Positions 1-9,390 of a stretch of 64,000 nucleotides of DNA are shown here, piece by piece; position 1 is the stretch's first letter, and each line of letters begins with the position of its first letter. Under the pieces are notes generated by a model. It saw only the letters and a program-made list of their open reading frames with translations, made no database searches and was not told the DNA's origin. The position numbers were made by a program, and so were the translations under genes. Origin of the DNA: Bacteroidota bacterium. Lineage in GTDB: Bacteria > Bacteroidota > Bacteroidia > Chitinophagales > Saprospiraceae. The stretch covers positions 124,001 through 188,000 of the forward strand of contig JAKOVW010000039.1 in the NCBI GenBank assembly GCA_029781865.1, in the 5' to 3' direction.

Positions 1-338
1 ATTTGTTTCACAATTGAATTCATTTTGTTCACTTGCTTTCGTTTTGAATAAGAGCCGAATTCACTGAAATTTAGCTTTTCCTTGCCATTCTGAATATGAT
101 AACTTAATATCCAACCAGCTGGTTGGATATAGATATAAAATGGATAATTGGTGTAATTGCTATGGCAGTTATAACAAGAGTTTTTTAAAATGCTTTGTAT
201 ATTATCAGGTACAGATACCATTTTAGAAATATCTGTATCCAAAACCTGCCCATTTTGATTATGAGCAGGTTGGATAAACTGGATAAGAACAAGTATGATG
301 ATTAAGGCAAATGATATTTTTTTTAACAGGATCATCAT
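1..338 (-). CDS. Haem-binding domain protein, partial (3' end outside window)
   Basis: An open frame begins with two consecutive ATG codons at 338 and runs off the left edge, giving at least 112 residues. An N-terminal hydrophobic segment (about residues 5-20) is followed by a c-type haem motif CYNCHSN near residue 55, then YTNYPFY, a GWILSYHI segment and GKEKLNFSEFG. This order of CxxCH, YPxY, W, H and GK-LNFSE is that of the Bacteroidota haem-binding domain family (PF14376-like), small exported c-type cytochromes. It starts 4 bp after the stop of the DUF3347 gene upstream, so it is probably the last visible gene of the same minus-strand operon. Family identity is fairly sure. The role, perhaps redox partner in a metal island, is inferred. 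Confidence 0.8.
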   Translation of the reverse strand, partial: MMILLKKISFALIIILVLIQFIQPAHNQNGQVLDTDISKMVSVPDNIQSILKNSCYNCHSNYTNYPFYIYIQPAGWILSYHIQNGKEKLNFSEFGSYSKRKQVNKMNSIVKQ

Positions 339-342
339 CGGG

Positions 343-1053
343 TCATTTAATCTCTCCTTTCATCACGCAACAAGCCGATATTTTTTTGCCTAAGTAAGGG
401 TTGTTAATTTCTTTGGTTTCACTCAACCAAATTGCGCCCTTGCCCTTGTTGTACTTTGCACAAAAATCTTGATACAAAGTTTGTTCACTGCCAAAGATTT
501 TTACCAAATCGTAAATGTCTTTACTCAACATATCGAAATGCTCCCTTTGATGCTCAATCTTTCCACCATTATCCCCAATGTGTTCTGCGTGCTCTCTGGC
601 ATCTTCTTCAATTTCTTCAAATGCCTTTTTTTGTTTCGCATTTAAAGTGCTTTTATCAAAACTTTTAAAGGCAGACTCTAATGTCTTTCCTGCTGAGGCC
701 GCATCTTTAGTATTATCAGCGGCAAGCGCATTTTTTAAAAGCAAATAACCATTCACTATTTCTTTGATGGAAACAGTACCTCTTGATTGCACAGTAGCTC
801 CTGCCTCTGATTGGTTATTGGTTGCTGTCTCTGTTGTAGTTGTTTTTACTTCGGTTAAACTCATGCCACATTTAGAGCATTTGTCGCCTTTCTTTCCTTT
901 TATTTCAGGGTGCATTGGACAAGCGTACAGTGTGTCCATTTCTGGTTTGGAACTTATAAAAGTTTGTTTATTACCTTCATTTTGTACCTGATTATTCTTG
1001 CATGCGAAAAGAGTCATAAAAGCGGCATAAAGAATGATTATTGAATTTTTCAT
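343..1053 (-). CDS. DUF3347 lipoprotein with N-terminal heavy-metal-binding domain
   Basis: This is a 236-residue exported lipoprotein. Its signal peptide ends in a lipobox with Cys18 (LFAC). An HMBD-type zinc-ribbon-like motif follows at residues 43-64, YACPMHP with a CSKCGM partner (Cys45, Cys59, Cys62), and a DUF3347 domain spans roughly residues 95-225 with HQREHF and GKGAIWLSE signatures. HMBD motifs are found in CopB ATPases and CusB-like adaptors; DUF3347 proteins are typical periplasmic companions of copper and silver systems in Bacteroidota. A second DUF3347 gene lies 170 bp upstream. Probable role is periplasmic metal chelation or delivery, which is inferred from context. The start ATG directly precedes a clean signal sequence. 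Confidence 0.85.
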   Translation of the reverse strand: MKNSIIILYAAFMTLFACKNNQVQNEGNKQTFISSKPEMDTLYACPMHPEIKGKKGDKCSKCGMSLTEVKTTTTETATNNQSEAGATVQSRGTVSIKEIVNGYLLLKNALAADNTKDAASAGKTLESAFKSFDKSTLNAKQKKAFEEIEEDAREHAEHIGDNGGKIEHQREHFDMLSKDIYDLVKIFGSEQTLYQDFCAKYNKGKGAIWLSETKEINNPYLGKKISACCVMKGEIK

Positions 1054-1224
1054 TGTTTTTAAATTTTAATTTGTGATGAACAATGCTGTTATCAGCAGCA
1101 CTTTTTGATAAATAACTTTCTGAATAACCATTTCAGGAATTTCATTTTTACAGGTTGTTAATTAAATATATCAATAAAATTATTTCAGACACTATAAGCA
1201 CTCAGACTTGATAGTAAAATAATT

Positions 1225-1791
1225 TTATTGCTTTGGCGCTGGTAAAGTAACTTTATTTAAACCACAGGAAAGCATTTTTTTGCCATAATACGGATTGCGT
1301 ATTTTTAATTGCTCGCTTAACCAATATGCTCCTTTGCCGTCATTAGCCATGGGGCAAAATTGATAGTAAAGTTCGTCATTATTAACATTCAATGCTTTAG
1401 CCAACTCATATAAATTCTTTGAGAGCGACATAAAATGCTCACGTTGATGTACTACCTCTGGCGTTCCTTTTATGTGGTCTGCGTCCAACGATATCTTTTC
1501 TGCATACAAAGTCCAGTTAAGAAGTTGTTTGTTATTGAGACTTTTTGTATTTACTGCATCAACCGTTTTTGTAATTAACATAGCGGCTGAAGAAGCTGCA
1601 TTAGCATCATTATTAACCAAAGCGTTTTTTACCTGTATATAAGCAGATAAGATTTCATTAAATTGTGTATTGAAATCACTTTGTTTGCCATTAGATTGTT
1701 GGGAAACCAGAGTATCCTCATTTTTATGCTGTGCGCTGCAAATTGAATATATAAAGAGCAGAGCAAGTAATATAATATTTTGCAATTTCAT
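1225..1791 (-). CDS. DUF3347 domain periplasmic protein
   Basis: This is a 188-residue protein with a signal peptide (hydrophobic residues 5-17, then CSAQ). Its body is a DUF3347 domain at about residues 40-180. It shares HQREHF, the FCPM..GKGAYWLSE block and NPYYGKK with its neighbour at 343-1053, but lacks that protein's HMBD motif, so the two are paralogues with and without the metal-ribbon extension. Conserved His and the late Cys (LSCG) could bind metal; the biochemistry of the family is not settled. It lies 24 bp downstream of the YVTN propeller gene, in the same direction, in a metal-resistance operon. Confidence 0.85.
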   Translation of the reverse strand: MKLQNIILLALLFIYSICSAQHKNEDTLVSQQSNGKQSDFNTQFNEILSAYIQVKNALVNNDANAASSAAMLITKTVDAVNTKSLNNKQLLNWTLYAEKISLDADHIKGTPEVVHQREHFMSLSKNLYELAKALNVNNDELYYQFCPMANDGKGAYWLSEQLKIRNPYYGKKMLSCGLNKVTLPAPKQ

Positions 1792-1815
1792 TTTAGTAAA
1801 TTTGAAGTTATTTAA

Positions 1816-2853
1816 TTATTGTTTCAAGACAATTCCGTTTGGTTTATTGCCCACAGGAATATCTTTGATTTTAGTGTGTGTACCTAGGTCAATAACAGAA
1901 ACCGTATTAGCTCCTTGATTGGTCACATAAGCCTTACTTCCATCAGCATTGAAAACTATTGCATGTGCATCAGCACCAGTAGCTATTTCACCGTCTTTTG
2001 TCCAAACGCCACCTACTAACTTAAAGTAGATAGCTTTTCCGTTGTCCGAATCACTAACCCAGAGTTCCGAGTGGTGATCACTATAAGCCACGTATCCAGG
2101 TTTAAATCCAAGATTGATAGTTGAGGTTACCTGGTTTGTAGCAACATCTATCTCCGAAACCGTTTTGCTGGTTTCGTTATCGACATACATCTTACCATTG
2201 GTGGCAGGCCATGCTCCAACTGGTGTTACGCCTACAGAAATATCAGTCTCGACAGTTTTTGTGATTGGATTTATCACTGATACAGTAGCCTCATCGGTAT
2301 TTGCAGCATAAGCCTTTGATCCATCTGCCGCAAATGTTACTTCAGATGTCATATGACCAACAGTGATTTCCTTCAGTTTGGTCCAATCGGTTGTATTATA
2401 AATTAATACATGACTTGGAGTATCGGATTGAGGTATCCACAATTCAGAACCATTAGGACTAAAAACGGCGTTATGAGGAAGTTTTGCAAGTGCAATTTCC
2501 TTTTCTATAATTCCTGTTACAGAATTTATTATTTGCACTTTATAACCACTGCCACTTCCACCATGCCCACCATGACCTCCACTTAAATCAACACCAGTGA
2601 TAGCAACTGCAAATTTGGATTTGTCCGGACTTAAATATATATGATGTGGATACTTGGCACCATTTAAACCTATATCTTCAACTTTTGTGTCATCATTGAG
2701 ATTAATGACACTAATTGAATTTCCTAATCCATTAACAACAAAAGCGGCTGGATGTGTTATATTTAGTTTTACTTCATCATCACCAGAACAAGTATTAAAA
2801 AATACAACTGTCGCAGATGCAAGAAATAATATAATTAAATAATTAATGTTCAT
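1816..2853 (-). CDS. YVTN-repeat beta-propeller lipoprotein
   Basis: This 345-residue protein has a lipobox with Cys22 (FFNTC). It then carries seven-bladed-propeller type repeats of about 40-45 residues with the signatures AYAANTDEATVSVIN and AYVTNQGANTVSVID, the YncE/YVTN family pattern. A Gly/His-rich insertion (residues 92-103, GGHGGHGG) sits in an early blade and could bind a metal ion. Such propellers often accompany MauG-type or copper proteins in periplasmic electron or metal pathways. Its function here is unknown. It is 24 bp upstream of a DUF3347 gene and follows a small Cys-rich gene on the same strand. Confidence 0.8.
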   Translation of the reverse strand: MNINYLIILFLASATVVFFNTCSGDDEVKLNITHPAAFVVNGLGNSISVINLNDDTKVEDIGLNGAKYPHHIYLSPDKSKFAVAITGVDLSGGHGGHGGSGSGYKVQIINSVTGIIEKEIALAKLPHNAVFSPNGSELWIPQSDTPSHVLIYNTTDWTKLKEITVGHMTSEVTFAADGSKAYAANTDEATVSVINPITKTVETDISVGVTPVGAWPATNGKMYVDNETSKTVSEIDVATNQVTSTINLGFKPGYVAYSDHHSELWVSDSDNGKAIYFKLVGGVWTKDGEIATGADAHAIVFNADGSKAYVTNQGANTVSVIDLGTHTKIKDIPVGNKPNGIVLKQ

Positions 2854-2913
2854 TTTAAAATAATTTAAAGGTAAATAATAGAATAAATATTAGAGGTATG
2901 GGCAGACCTCTGG

Positions 2914-3321
2914 CTATACGAATATTATGTAACTTATTTTAGGCTTTAACCATAGGGCAAGAAAAACGGGAGGCTGAAACCTTTGTACATAATACCAAAG
3001 CGTTTTAAAAAAAGGAAGACAGATAGATACACTAAGATCAAATTGGGTCGTAATGTTTCCGATTTGTGTATTAGAAGAACTTTGTGGGCAAGGGCAGCCT
3101 TTTCCATCACAGCTTCCTCCACATTTCTTATGCTTACTATCAGGTAGTTTAATATGAAAATCTTTTAAGCAACAACATTTCTTTTTGCATCCCTTATTTA
3201 TCATCATTTTACAACAACTTTTACTTTTTCCACAAGAATACAATTCGGATGTTGGAGTTATTACCACCGAAAGTAAATATGCAAAAGATAATAATATGGA
3301 AGTAAAATTATTCACGATCAT
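2914..3321 (-). CDS. Small Cys-rich exported protein
   Basis: This 135-residue protein has an N-terminal hydrophobic segment (residues 5-25) and a dense Cys/Lys cluster (SCGKSKSCC, then CKKKCCCLK, then CGGSCDGKGCPCP), 14 Cys in about 60 residues. A C-terminal aromatic/hydrophobic segment contains QPPVFLALW. The layout of N-terminal membrane segment, central Cys cluster and late 'PP' motif resembles the HYC_CC_PP and DUF6660 groups encoded elsewhere in this window, but the diagnostic His-x-Cys is not evident, so I do not assign a family. Metal binding is likely from composition and context. It lies between the Reeler-like T9SS gene and the YVTN gene. Confidence 0.65.
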   Translation of the reverse strand: MIVNNFTSILLSFAYLLSVVITPTSELYSCGKSKSCCKMMINKGCKKKCCCLKDFHIKLPDSKHKKCGGSCDGKGCPCPQSSSNTQIGNITTQFDLSVSICLPFFKTLWYYVQRFQPPVFLALWLKPKISYIIFV

Positions 3322-3378
3322 TCTGAAACGTTACGAATATGATTTTGTTCTATTGTAAAATAATTTAATTAGTTAAAT

Positions 3379-4212
3379 TTATTGTTTAATAAGTTTATAT
3401 GCTTGTTTTGACCCCATGCATTTTATTTGTAAAAAATAGATTCCTTGATTTTGAAAATCAGAAAGAGAATGAATAACTGTTTGGTCCATTGCTGAAAAAG
3501 ATTCTATAATTCGACCGCTAATATCCTTAATTGTAAATTGCTTTTCTTTATATAGAAATTGGTTATCAAATTCAATTCTTATCAAATTACTAAAAGTGGT
3601 AGGATATACTTTTACAAATACGAAATTGTTTAAATCATCTGAATTAATTGGTATGTTTGGCTTTAAAGTTAATATTCGCGTATAGGTTGTGTCTCCTAAA
3701 ATTGTATGATCGTGATCCGCAACGAGTAAGGACATATAAATTTTTAAATTGCCAGAATTTGAAACAGGAGCTTTCCAATTAAAAGTCCAATGAATACTGT
3801 TTATCGAATCTGCCCCACATGGCGTATGGCTGATATATGTTCTATTCCCTGAACTGAATTTCCGTGTAGCTATGGAATCAATTAAACCAAAAGTTCCTTT
3901 TGCTCTGTTTATTGAATCTAAGGAAGTACAAACAAAACCAAACTTATCATGCCCTAAACGATTAATTCTTACATGAACTAGATAGCTTTTACCTGGAATA
4001 TAGTAAAACTGATTGCTATCCAAACCAAAATACAGATCTGGAGTATCAGGATTTACTGGTGAAATATGACAACCAGAACAATCTGTTTCACCTGGAGCGC
4101 CACTATGATCTCCAACAAAGGGACTGTCGCAAGGTGAGGGAGCATATGTAATGCTCGAACTAAAAATAAACCAAGCAACCAGAAAAAAAAGGATCGTTAT
4201 TGCAGCTTTCAT
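3379..4212 (-). CDS. T9SS type A protein with Reeler-like (choice-of-anchor V) domain
   Basis: This 277-residue secreted protein has a signal peptide (residues 1-22). It is followed by a segment with DHSGAPGE, CSGCH (Cys-x-x-Cys-His) and a beta-rich domain typical of the 'choice-of-anchor V' or Reeler-like group. The last 80 residues are a T9SS type A sorting domain (VYPTTFSNLIRIEF, IKDISGRIIES, GIYFLQI). The CSGCH motif could carry haem or metal, but many family members have a similar TGAPGE..CxxCH sequence. Its start overlaps the stop of the upstream oxidase gene by 4 bp (ATGA), so the two are translationally coupled and probably act together at the cell surface. Confidence 0.8.
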   Translation of the reverse strand: MKAAITILFFLVAWFIFSSSITYAPSPCDSPFVGDHSGAPGETDCSGCHISPVNPDTPDLYFGLDSNQFYYIPGKSYLVHVRINRLGHDKFGFVCTSLDSINRAKGTFGLIDSIATRKFSSGNRTYISHTPCGADSINSIHWTFNWKAPVSNSGNLKIYMSLLVADHDHTILGDTTYTRILTLKPNIPINSDDLNNFVFVKVYPTTFSNLIRIEFDNQFLYKEKQFTIKDISGRIIESFSAMDQTVIHSLSDFQNQGIYFLQIKCMGSKQAYKLIKQ

Positions 4213-6188
4213 TTTCGAAGTTTTATTAATTTTTGAATGAAGGTTCGTCCATTATAAAAATGGAGCTTTAAAAAATATAAGCCTTCTTTTAAAATTTCTA
4301 ATTCCAAAAAAGATCCTTCTTCATAATTCCTGTTTACGATAGATCTTCCAGTTACATCAAATAGAATTATTTGTTGTATTGGATTTATGGACTCAATAGA
4401 AACCCCATTTGTAAAAGGATTTGGATAAATATTTAATCCAATATTCTTATCAAATGTTTTTGTTGAAATTATTGCAATTGAATCCAAAGATTTCACAATC
4501 TGAGCTACCGAAGGGATATCATCCACCATTGCAAACAGCATATAAAATCCAGGCGGAAATTGAACAGAATCAACAGGTAGGTTAGCTGTAACAAAACCAT
4601 TTTGCTGCTCAAAGTTTAATTCAATAAACCGATTGTTACTACTGTTCATAAAATGTGTATTTATTGCACACGACATAAGCAGAACTGAAGTAATGGAATC
4701 TGTTTTGGACACATTGAAATTTAATTTTTCACCCCTTGCAAAAGATGTTTTACTCAGTTTAGAAATTTCCGGCCTTACACCCCTGAATAAATAAGGAGGA
4801 CTAAAAGCTTCTATGATGCTCATGGGAGGTTCGTTTCCAGGCTGACCTTCTCCACCAACTGCTATTACACGACCATCTGGAACCAATGTTGCTATTGCAT
4901 GATATTCACGGAAGAAATTCATATCTGCTGCTGGTCTCCATTTGTCATTTGAAACGTCATAGAGGTCTGAGCGTTTCATATAGTTCCATTGATTTACGGG
5001 ACTGTTATTATTTGGATCTTCTTTATAACCACCTGCTACCAAAATTTTCTTATCAGGAAGAATAACCGTTTTCGCACGAGAACGGACAGGTGCAATGCTA
5101 CTTTTTAAAGACCATTTATTGGTTATCGGATCATACAATTCTACAAACGTACCAAGAGCATTATTAAAGTTTTTATAACCAATTGCCACAACATTTCCAT
5201 CAGGCATTAATATCAATTCATGATCACAGTGATCTCCATTACTCATGCGGTTATTCTGTACAAAATCCGCTGCTAATTCCCATTGATTTGTTGAAGGGTC
5301 AAATAACTGAGGTGGACGATGTGTCATTAATGTTTTACCAGTCAGCAAAGGAACTATCGGTGATACTTCATTTCCAATAGCCAAATTATCAACTGGTACG
5401 CTGATTCCGGTTTTCGTGTCATAAACTTCAGAAGTTTTTACTCTGACGGGATTATCAAGTCCACCGCCACCCGCTATAAGAATTTTACCACTCGCAAGTG
5501 GAGAAACAGATGGATACCAGCGATAGTCAATCATGTTTGTATGTCTTTGCCATTTGTTTGCTTTAGGGTCAAAGGTTTTTACCTGTCGTGTTCCCGGACC
5601 ATAAACTTCTTTTAGTGTACCGCCCATAAACCAAACTTTTTCGTCATTTAGTAAAAGAGGACCCACACACCCTTGAACGCTCGTGTCGCCTTTTGCTAAA
5701 ATAGTATCATTGTCTTTGGGACTGAAGTAAAAAGGATCTTTAGTACTGTGGCAATAATAAATGTTACCATCCGGCATTAATATTCCTAAATCTGTACCAC
5801 CCAATCTTTCTGGTGATTGAACTATAATGTCCCATTTACCTTTTTCAGTTTCAGGTTTAAGTGAGAACTTAAAATTTACAATTGATGAGTTTAAATTTAT
5901 GGTTGAATTCAAGTAATTATATTCAGGTTTTTCGACTCCTATTGTATAAATATCAGCTGGAATATTCAAAAACTGGTATTTTCCTAAGGCACTTGTTCTT
6001 TCTTCTTCGAAAAAAGAAGTATCCTTATTAAAAAGAGTAACCCTGACATCTTTAATTGGCTGCGTCTGATAATCAACAATACCGCTAATATTCAACTGAG
6101 AACTAATTTGATGAGATGCAATGAATATGATTGCTAAAAGTATCATCCTTTTTATTATGAGGATCTGAATTCTAATATTTTTTTTCAT
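4209..6188 (-). CDS. Secreted copper-radical oxidase (galactose/glyoxal oxidase-like), T9SS
   Basis: This 659-residue protein has a signal peptide ending near residue 30. A carboxypeptidase-regulatory-like beta domain (about 32-110) follows, then a kelch-type seven-bladed propeller with a C-terminal DUF1929-like domain (about 120-565) and a T9SS type A domain (about 580-659, IYPNPFTNGV). The active-site residues of copper-radical oxidases can be traced: Cys174 in VQGCVG and Tyr225 in RWYPS (the Cys-Tyr crosslink pair), axial Tyr429 with His430 in EYHAIATL, and His512 in INTHFMNSS. The family oxidises primary alcohols or aldehydes with O2 to give H2O2. Substrate is unknown. It directly follows the Cu-ATPase gene copB (30 bp gap) and overlaps the T9SS Reeler-like gene. 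Confidence 0.85.
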   Translation of the reverse strand: MKKNIRIQILIIKRMILLAIIFIASHQISSQLNISGIVDYQTQPIKDVRVTLFNKDTSFFEEERTSALGKYQFLNIPADIYTIGVEKPEYNYLNSTINLNSSIVNFKFSLKPETEKGKWDIIVQSPERLGGTDLGILMPDGNIYYCHSTKDPFYFSPKDNDTILAKGDTSVQGCVGPLLLNDEKVWFMGGTLKEVYGPGTRQVKTFDPKANKWQRHTNMIDYRWYPSVSPLASGKILIAGGGGLDNPVRVKTSEVYDTKTGISVPVDNLAIGNEVSPIVPLLTGKTLMTHRPPQLFDPSTNQWELAADFVQNNRMSNGDHCDHELILMPDGNVVAIGYKNFNNALGTFVELYDPITNKWSLKSSIAPVRSRAKTVILPDKKILVAGGYKEDPNNNSPVNQWNYMKRSDLYDVSNDKWRPAADMNFFREYHAIATLVPDGRVIAVGGEGQPGNEPPMSIIEAFSPPYLFRGVRPEISKLSKTSFARGEKLNFNVSKTDSITSVLLMSCAINTHFMNSSNNRFIELNFEQQNGFVTANLPVDSVQFPPGFYMLFAMVDDIPSVAQIVKSLDSIAIISTKTFDKNIGLNIYPNPFTNGVSIESINPIQQIILFDVTGRSIVNRNYEEGSFLELEILKEGLYFLKLHFYNGRTFIQKLIKLRK

Positions 6189-6218
6189 AGATAAAACTAA
6201 TTTAATACTTGAGTAAAA

Positions 6219-8309
6219 CTATATTTTTAAAAGGCTTGCATTAATGGCTACAATTAAAGTACTAACGGTCATCAATACAGCACCTGCCGCTGGACTCAAC
6301 AAAATACCCCAATTATAAAATACACCAGCTGCTAAAGGCAAAGCAATGACATTATATCCGGTCGCCCACGCCAGGTTTTGAATCATTTTGCGATAAGTAG
6401 CTTTTCCAAATAAAATTAGATTTACAATGTCTTTTGGATTGCTGTTTACCAAAATGATTCCCGCAGTTTCGGCTGCAATATCGCTTCCACTCCCAACCGC
6501 AATTCCAATATCTGCCTGCGCTAAAGCTGGTGCATCATTTACTCCATCGCCCGTCATAGCAACAAATTCACCCTTGCTTTGCAGCTCTTTTATTTTTTCT
6601 AATTTTTCATGCGGTAAAACTTCAGCAATAAAACTATCCATACCTAAAGTATCACTTACACTTTTTGCGACTTTATTGTTATCACCCGTGAGTAAAATTG
6701 ATTTTATTTTATTTGCTTTTAGAGATTTAATTGCTTCTGATGATTCGGATCTTATCTCATCTGATAAAGCAATGTATCCTCCCAAAACTTTATTTATTAT
6801 TACAAACACAATTGTTTCTGTGTCATTGGCTTTAAAACTATCGGGAATTGTAATATTGTTTTCTTTTAAATAACCAGGACTAACAACCAATACATTTTTA
6901 TCATCCACGATTGCTTCAACCCCTTTACCGGTTATTGCATTAAAATTTTCTGCTGCTGGAATACTGATAGATAAATCATTTGCTTTTTGAAGGATGCCTG
7001 TTGCAATTGGATGTTCTGATTTTTGTTCCAATGCAGATGCTAAACGAATGATTTCATTTTCATTTAAATCTTTTTGGAATGAAACAACTTTGGATACTTG
7101 GAATTTACCAACAGTAAGTGTTCCTGTTTTATCAAATACAATTGTAGTAATTTTTCTGGAATTTTCAAATGCTGTTCTATTTTTAATGAGTAATCCATTC
7201 TTCGCGGATAACGCAGTTGATTTTGCAACTACAAGGGGTACAGCCAATCCTAAAGCATGAGGGCAACATATGACAATGACGGTTACCATTCTTTCCATTG
7301 CAAACGCAATTGTTTGCCCTGTTAAAAACCAAAATAAAAATGTTGCGATTCCTGCTACAAGAGCAATTATAGTTAACCATTTCGCTGCATTATCTGCCAG
7401 CAATTGTGTTTTAGATTTTGATTTTTGTGCATCATCGACCAACTTTATTACCTGGGAGAGGTAAGAATCTTTTGCTGTATGAGATACTGTAATTGCGATA
7501 GCTCCATTCCCATTAATAGCACCTGCAATCACTTTATCGCCCTTTACTTTTTGCACTGGTTTTGATTCGCCAGTCAACATTGATTCATTCAAATAGCTTT
7601 CACCTTCCAATATGATTCCGTCTGCTGCAACTTTTTCACCTGGCTTTACAAGAATTATGTCATTCTCTTTAAGTGTTTCAGTTTTTACGTCATGCACCAT
7701 ATCTGCCATTACCATGTGAGCGTCGGATGGCATCAACTGTACCAATAATTCCAGTTCTCTGGATGCTCCTGCGACTGATTTCATTTCAATCCAATGCCCC
7801 AACAACATTATTAGAATAAGCGTAGTCAGTTCCCAAAAAAAATCCATGCCTTGCAAACCAAAAACGATGGCTACACTATATATGTAAGCTATTGTTATTG
7901 CAAAGCCAATCAAGAACATCATTCCAGGGTTCTTAACTTTTGCTTCATTCATCAATCCATTAAGAAAGGGCCAGCCGCCATAAAAAAACACTACGGATGA
8001 TAATGCAAATAAAATATATGTAGAATATGAAAACTGCCAATTGACTCCAATAAATTGTTGTATCATATTTGATAACAGCATGATGGGAATCGTAAGAATC
8101 AACACCACATAAAACCTTTTTTTGAAATCAGCTACCGCTCCTGTATGTTTGTTGGGCTTTTCAATAGCATTGTCGTCAGCACTTCTCACTAACTCCAATT
8201 TCATACCACATAACGGGCACTTACCCGGTGCATCTCGTATTATATGAGGATGCATCGGACAGGTATAAATACTACCCGTATGCTGATTGTTGTTTTGCTG
8301 ATGTTCCAT
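6219..8309 (-). CDS. copB: Copper-exporting P1B-type ATPase, CopB type
   Basis: This 696-residue inner-membrane ATPase exports copper or silver to the periplasm. It has an N-terminal HMBD motif (TCPMHP and CPLCGM; Cys17, Cys31, Cys34) and six to eight membrane segments. The transport motif is CPH (Cys349-Pro-His351) instead of CPC, which marks the CopB (P1B-3) subgroup. The actuator LTGES, phosphorylation Asp393 in DKTGTLT, the HP motif (SEHPIATGI) and the hinge TGDGVNDAPALA are all present, so it should be active. It lies 11 bp downstream of an ATP-grasp gene and 30 bp upstream of the copper-radical oxidase gene. No HMA domain is present; the HMBD replaces it. Confidence 0.93.
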   Translation of the reverse strand: MEHQQNNNQHTGSIYTCPMHPHIIRDAPGKCPLCGMKLELVRSADDNAIEKPNKHTGAVADFKKRFYVVLILTIPIMLLSNMIQQFIGVNWQFSYSTYILFALSSVVFFYGGWPFLNGLMNEAKVKNPGMMFLIGFAITIAYIYSVAIVFGLQGMDFFWELTTLILIMLLGHWIEMKSVAGASRELELLVQLMPSDAHMVMADMVHDVKTETLKENDIILVKPGEKVAADGIILEGESYLNESMLTGESKPVQKVKGDKVIAGAINGNGAIAITVSHTAKDSYLSQVIKLVDDAQKSKSKTQLLADNAAKWLTIIALVAGIATFLFWFLTGQTIAFAMERMVTVIVICCPHALGLAVPLVVAKSTALSAKNGLLIKNRTAFENSRKITTIVFDKTGTLTVGKFQVSKVVSFQKDLNENEIIRLASALEQKSEHPIATGILQKANDLSISIPAAENFNAITGKGVEAIVDDKNVLVVSPGYLKENNITIPDSFKANDTETIVFVIINKVLGGYIALSDEIRSESSEAIKSLKANKIKSILLTGDNNKVAKSVSDTLGMDSFIAEVLPHEKLEKIKELQSKGEFVAMTGDGVNDAPALAQADIGIAVGSGSDIAAETAGIILVNSNPKDIVNLILFGKATYRKMIQNLAWATGYNVIALPLAAGVFYNWGILLSPAAGAVLMTVSTLIVAINASLLKI

Positions 8310-8320
8310 TTTCGTACTTT

Positions 8321-9298
8321 TTAGTTGTGAAATTGGTAAATCATCTGGTCCTTTTTAATTTCCTCTTTCAAAAATTTCACAACTTCATCAAATGGGTTAA
8401 CTCCCCAAGCCTCTCCAATGGAAGGACGAAGGTTTGAATTGGCATTTATATCATAAAAAACCTGTTCGCCTTTGCTGGTTATTAAATATTCAACGCTTCC
8501 TATGTCATGGCCTGTGGCTTTAAAAACACGTAAAGCTTCGTTTAACTCGCTGGGTTTGATTTCAGGATAAGAAAAAAATTCAGGTTTGTCCATTTCCTCA
8601 AGTATTATATCACAATGGCCATTGGTGAGATCTTCAGGATTACAAACTACGGATGGGCACAAGTTGAAAAGGCCATGTGTAACTATCCGCATGGCATATA
8701 GAAATTTTTTACCGATAAACTCTATACGCACAACTCCGAAATTGGGATTATTTTCCAATTTTTCTTGCAACAATAAAAGGTTATCTGGTTGCCAAAGTTG
8801 GGGCTGCACCTGCAAAAGATTTTCTAATTCTTCCATTGAGTTTATCAAAAACATTCTTGCGCCACTTCCACCTTGTTCAGGTTTCAAAATCATAGGAAAT
8901 CTCAAACCGGTTCTTTTTTTCAGTGCATTTAAATTATTGAACACAACAGTTTTTGGATGTTTTGCATTGATTGAAGCTAACATTGCGATTTGTGCGGTTT
9001 TACTGAACTCCAATTCATTTGATTTAGTACCATTCAACACTCGCTTACGTTTATAGTCGAGAATTTTGCAGAGTGCCCGTGCATATGGAATGGCGTGCTG
9101 ATTTACTCGCTTGTAAGCGCTCGGACTTACCATGTTATAATAAAGTTTTGCATTTGGGATACTATCCCAACTCATTGCACCATTTTTCAAATCAATGGTC
9201 GTATAATTTACTCCAGCTTTATCTAATGCATTAAATAAAGGTTGATGCCATTCAGTATGTTCATAAATGATTGCCAACTCAAATTGTCTTTCTGTCAT
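8321..9298 (-). CDS. RimK-like ATP-grasp ligase
   Basis: This 325-residue cytoplasmic protein has the ATP-grasp fold: a central lysine and glycine-rich loop (FPMILKPEQGGSGARM, about residues 135-150), LLLQEKL, and the metal-binding end motif FYDINANSNLRPSIG (about 288-302). ATP-grasp enzymes of the RimK/glutathione-synthetase type join a carboxylate to an amine, for example adding amino acids to peptides. No signal peptide is visible. It stops 11 bp before copB, inside a copper operon, where such an enzyme is not a standard component. The substrate cannot be told from sequence. A link to a metal-binding peptide or metabolite is only a speculation. Confidence 0.78.
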   Translation of the reverse strand: MTERQFELAIIYEHTEWHQPLFNALDKAGVNYTTIDLKNGAMSWDSIPNAKLYYNMVSPSAYKRVNQHAIPYARALCKILDYKRKRVLNGTKSNELEFSKTAQIAMLASINAKHPKTVVFNNLNALKKRTGLRFPMILKPEQGGSGARMFLINSMEELENLLQVQPQLWQPDNLLLLQEKLENNPNFGVVRIEFIGKKFLYAMRIVTHGLFNLCPSVVCNPEDLTNGHCDIILEEMDKPEFFSYPEIKPSELNEALRVFKATGHDIGSVEYLITSKGEQVFYDINANSNLRPSIGEAWGVNPFDEVVKFLKEEIKKDQMIYQFHN

Positions 9299-9390
9299 AT
9301 TATTTAGGGAGTATTTAAGTGAATTACAAAATGCCCGATGATATAAATCAATTATACTAGAAATAATAAGCTAATCAGCTAACTCATTGA

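Noticed and set aside
2914-3321. Assignment as metallothionein
   Set aside because: It is Cys-rich, but it has an N-terminal membrane segment and a hydrophobic C-terminus and lacks a metallothionein Cys spacing.
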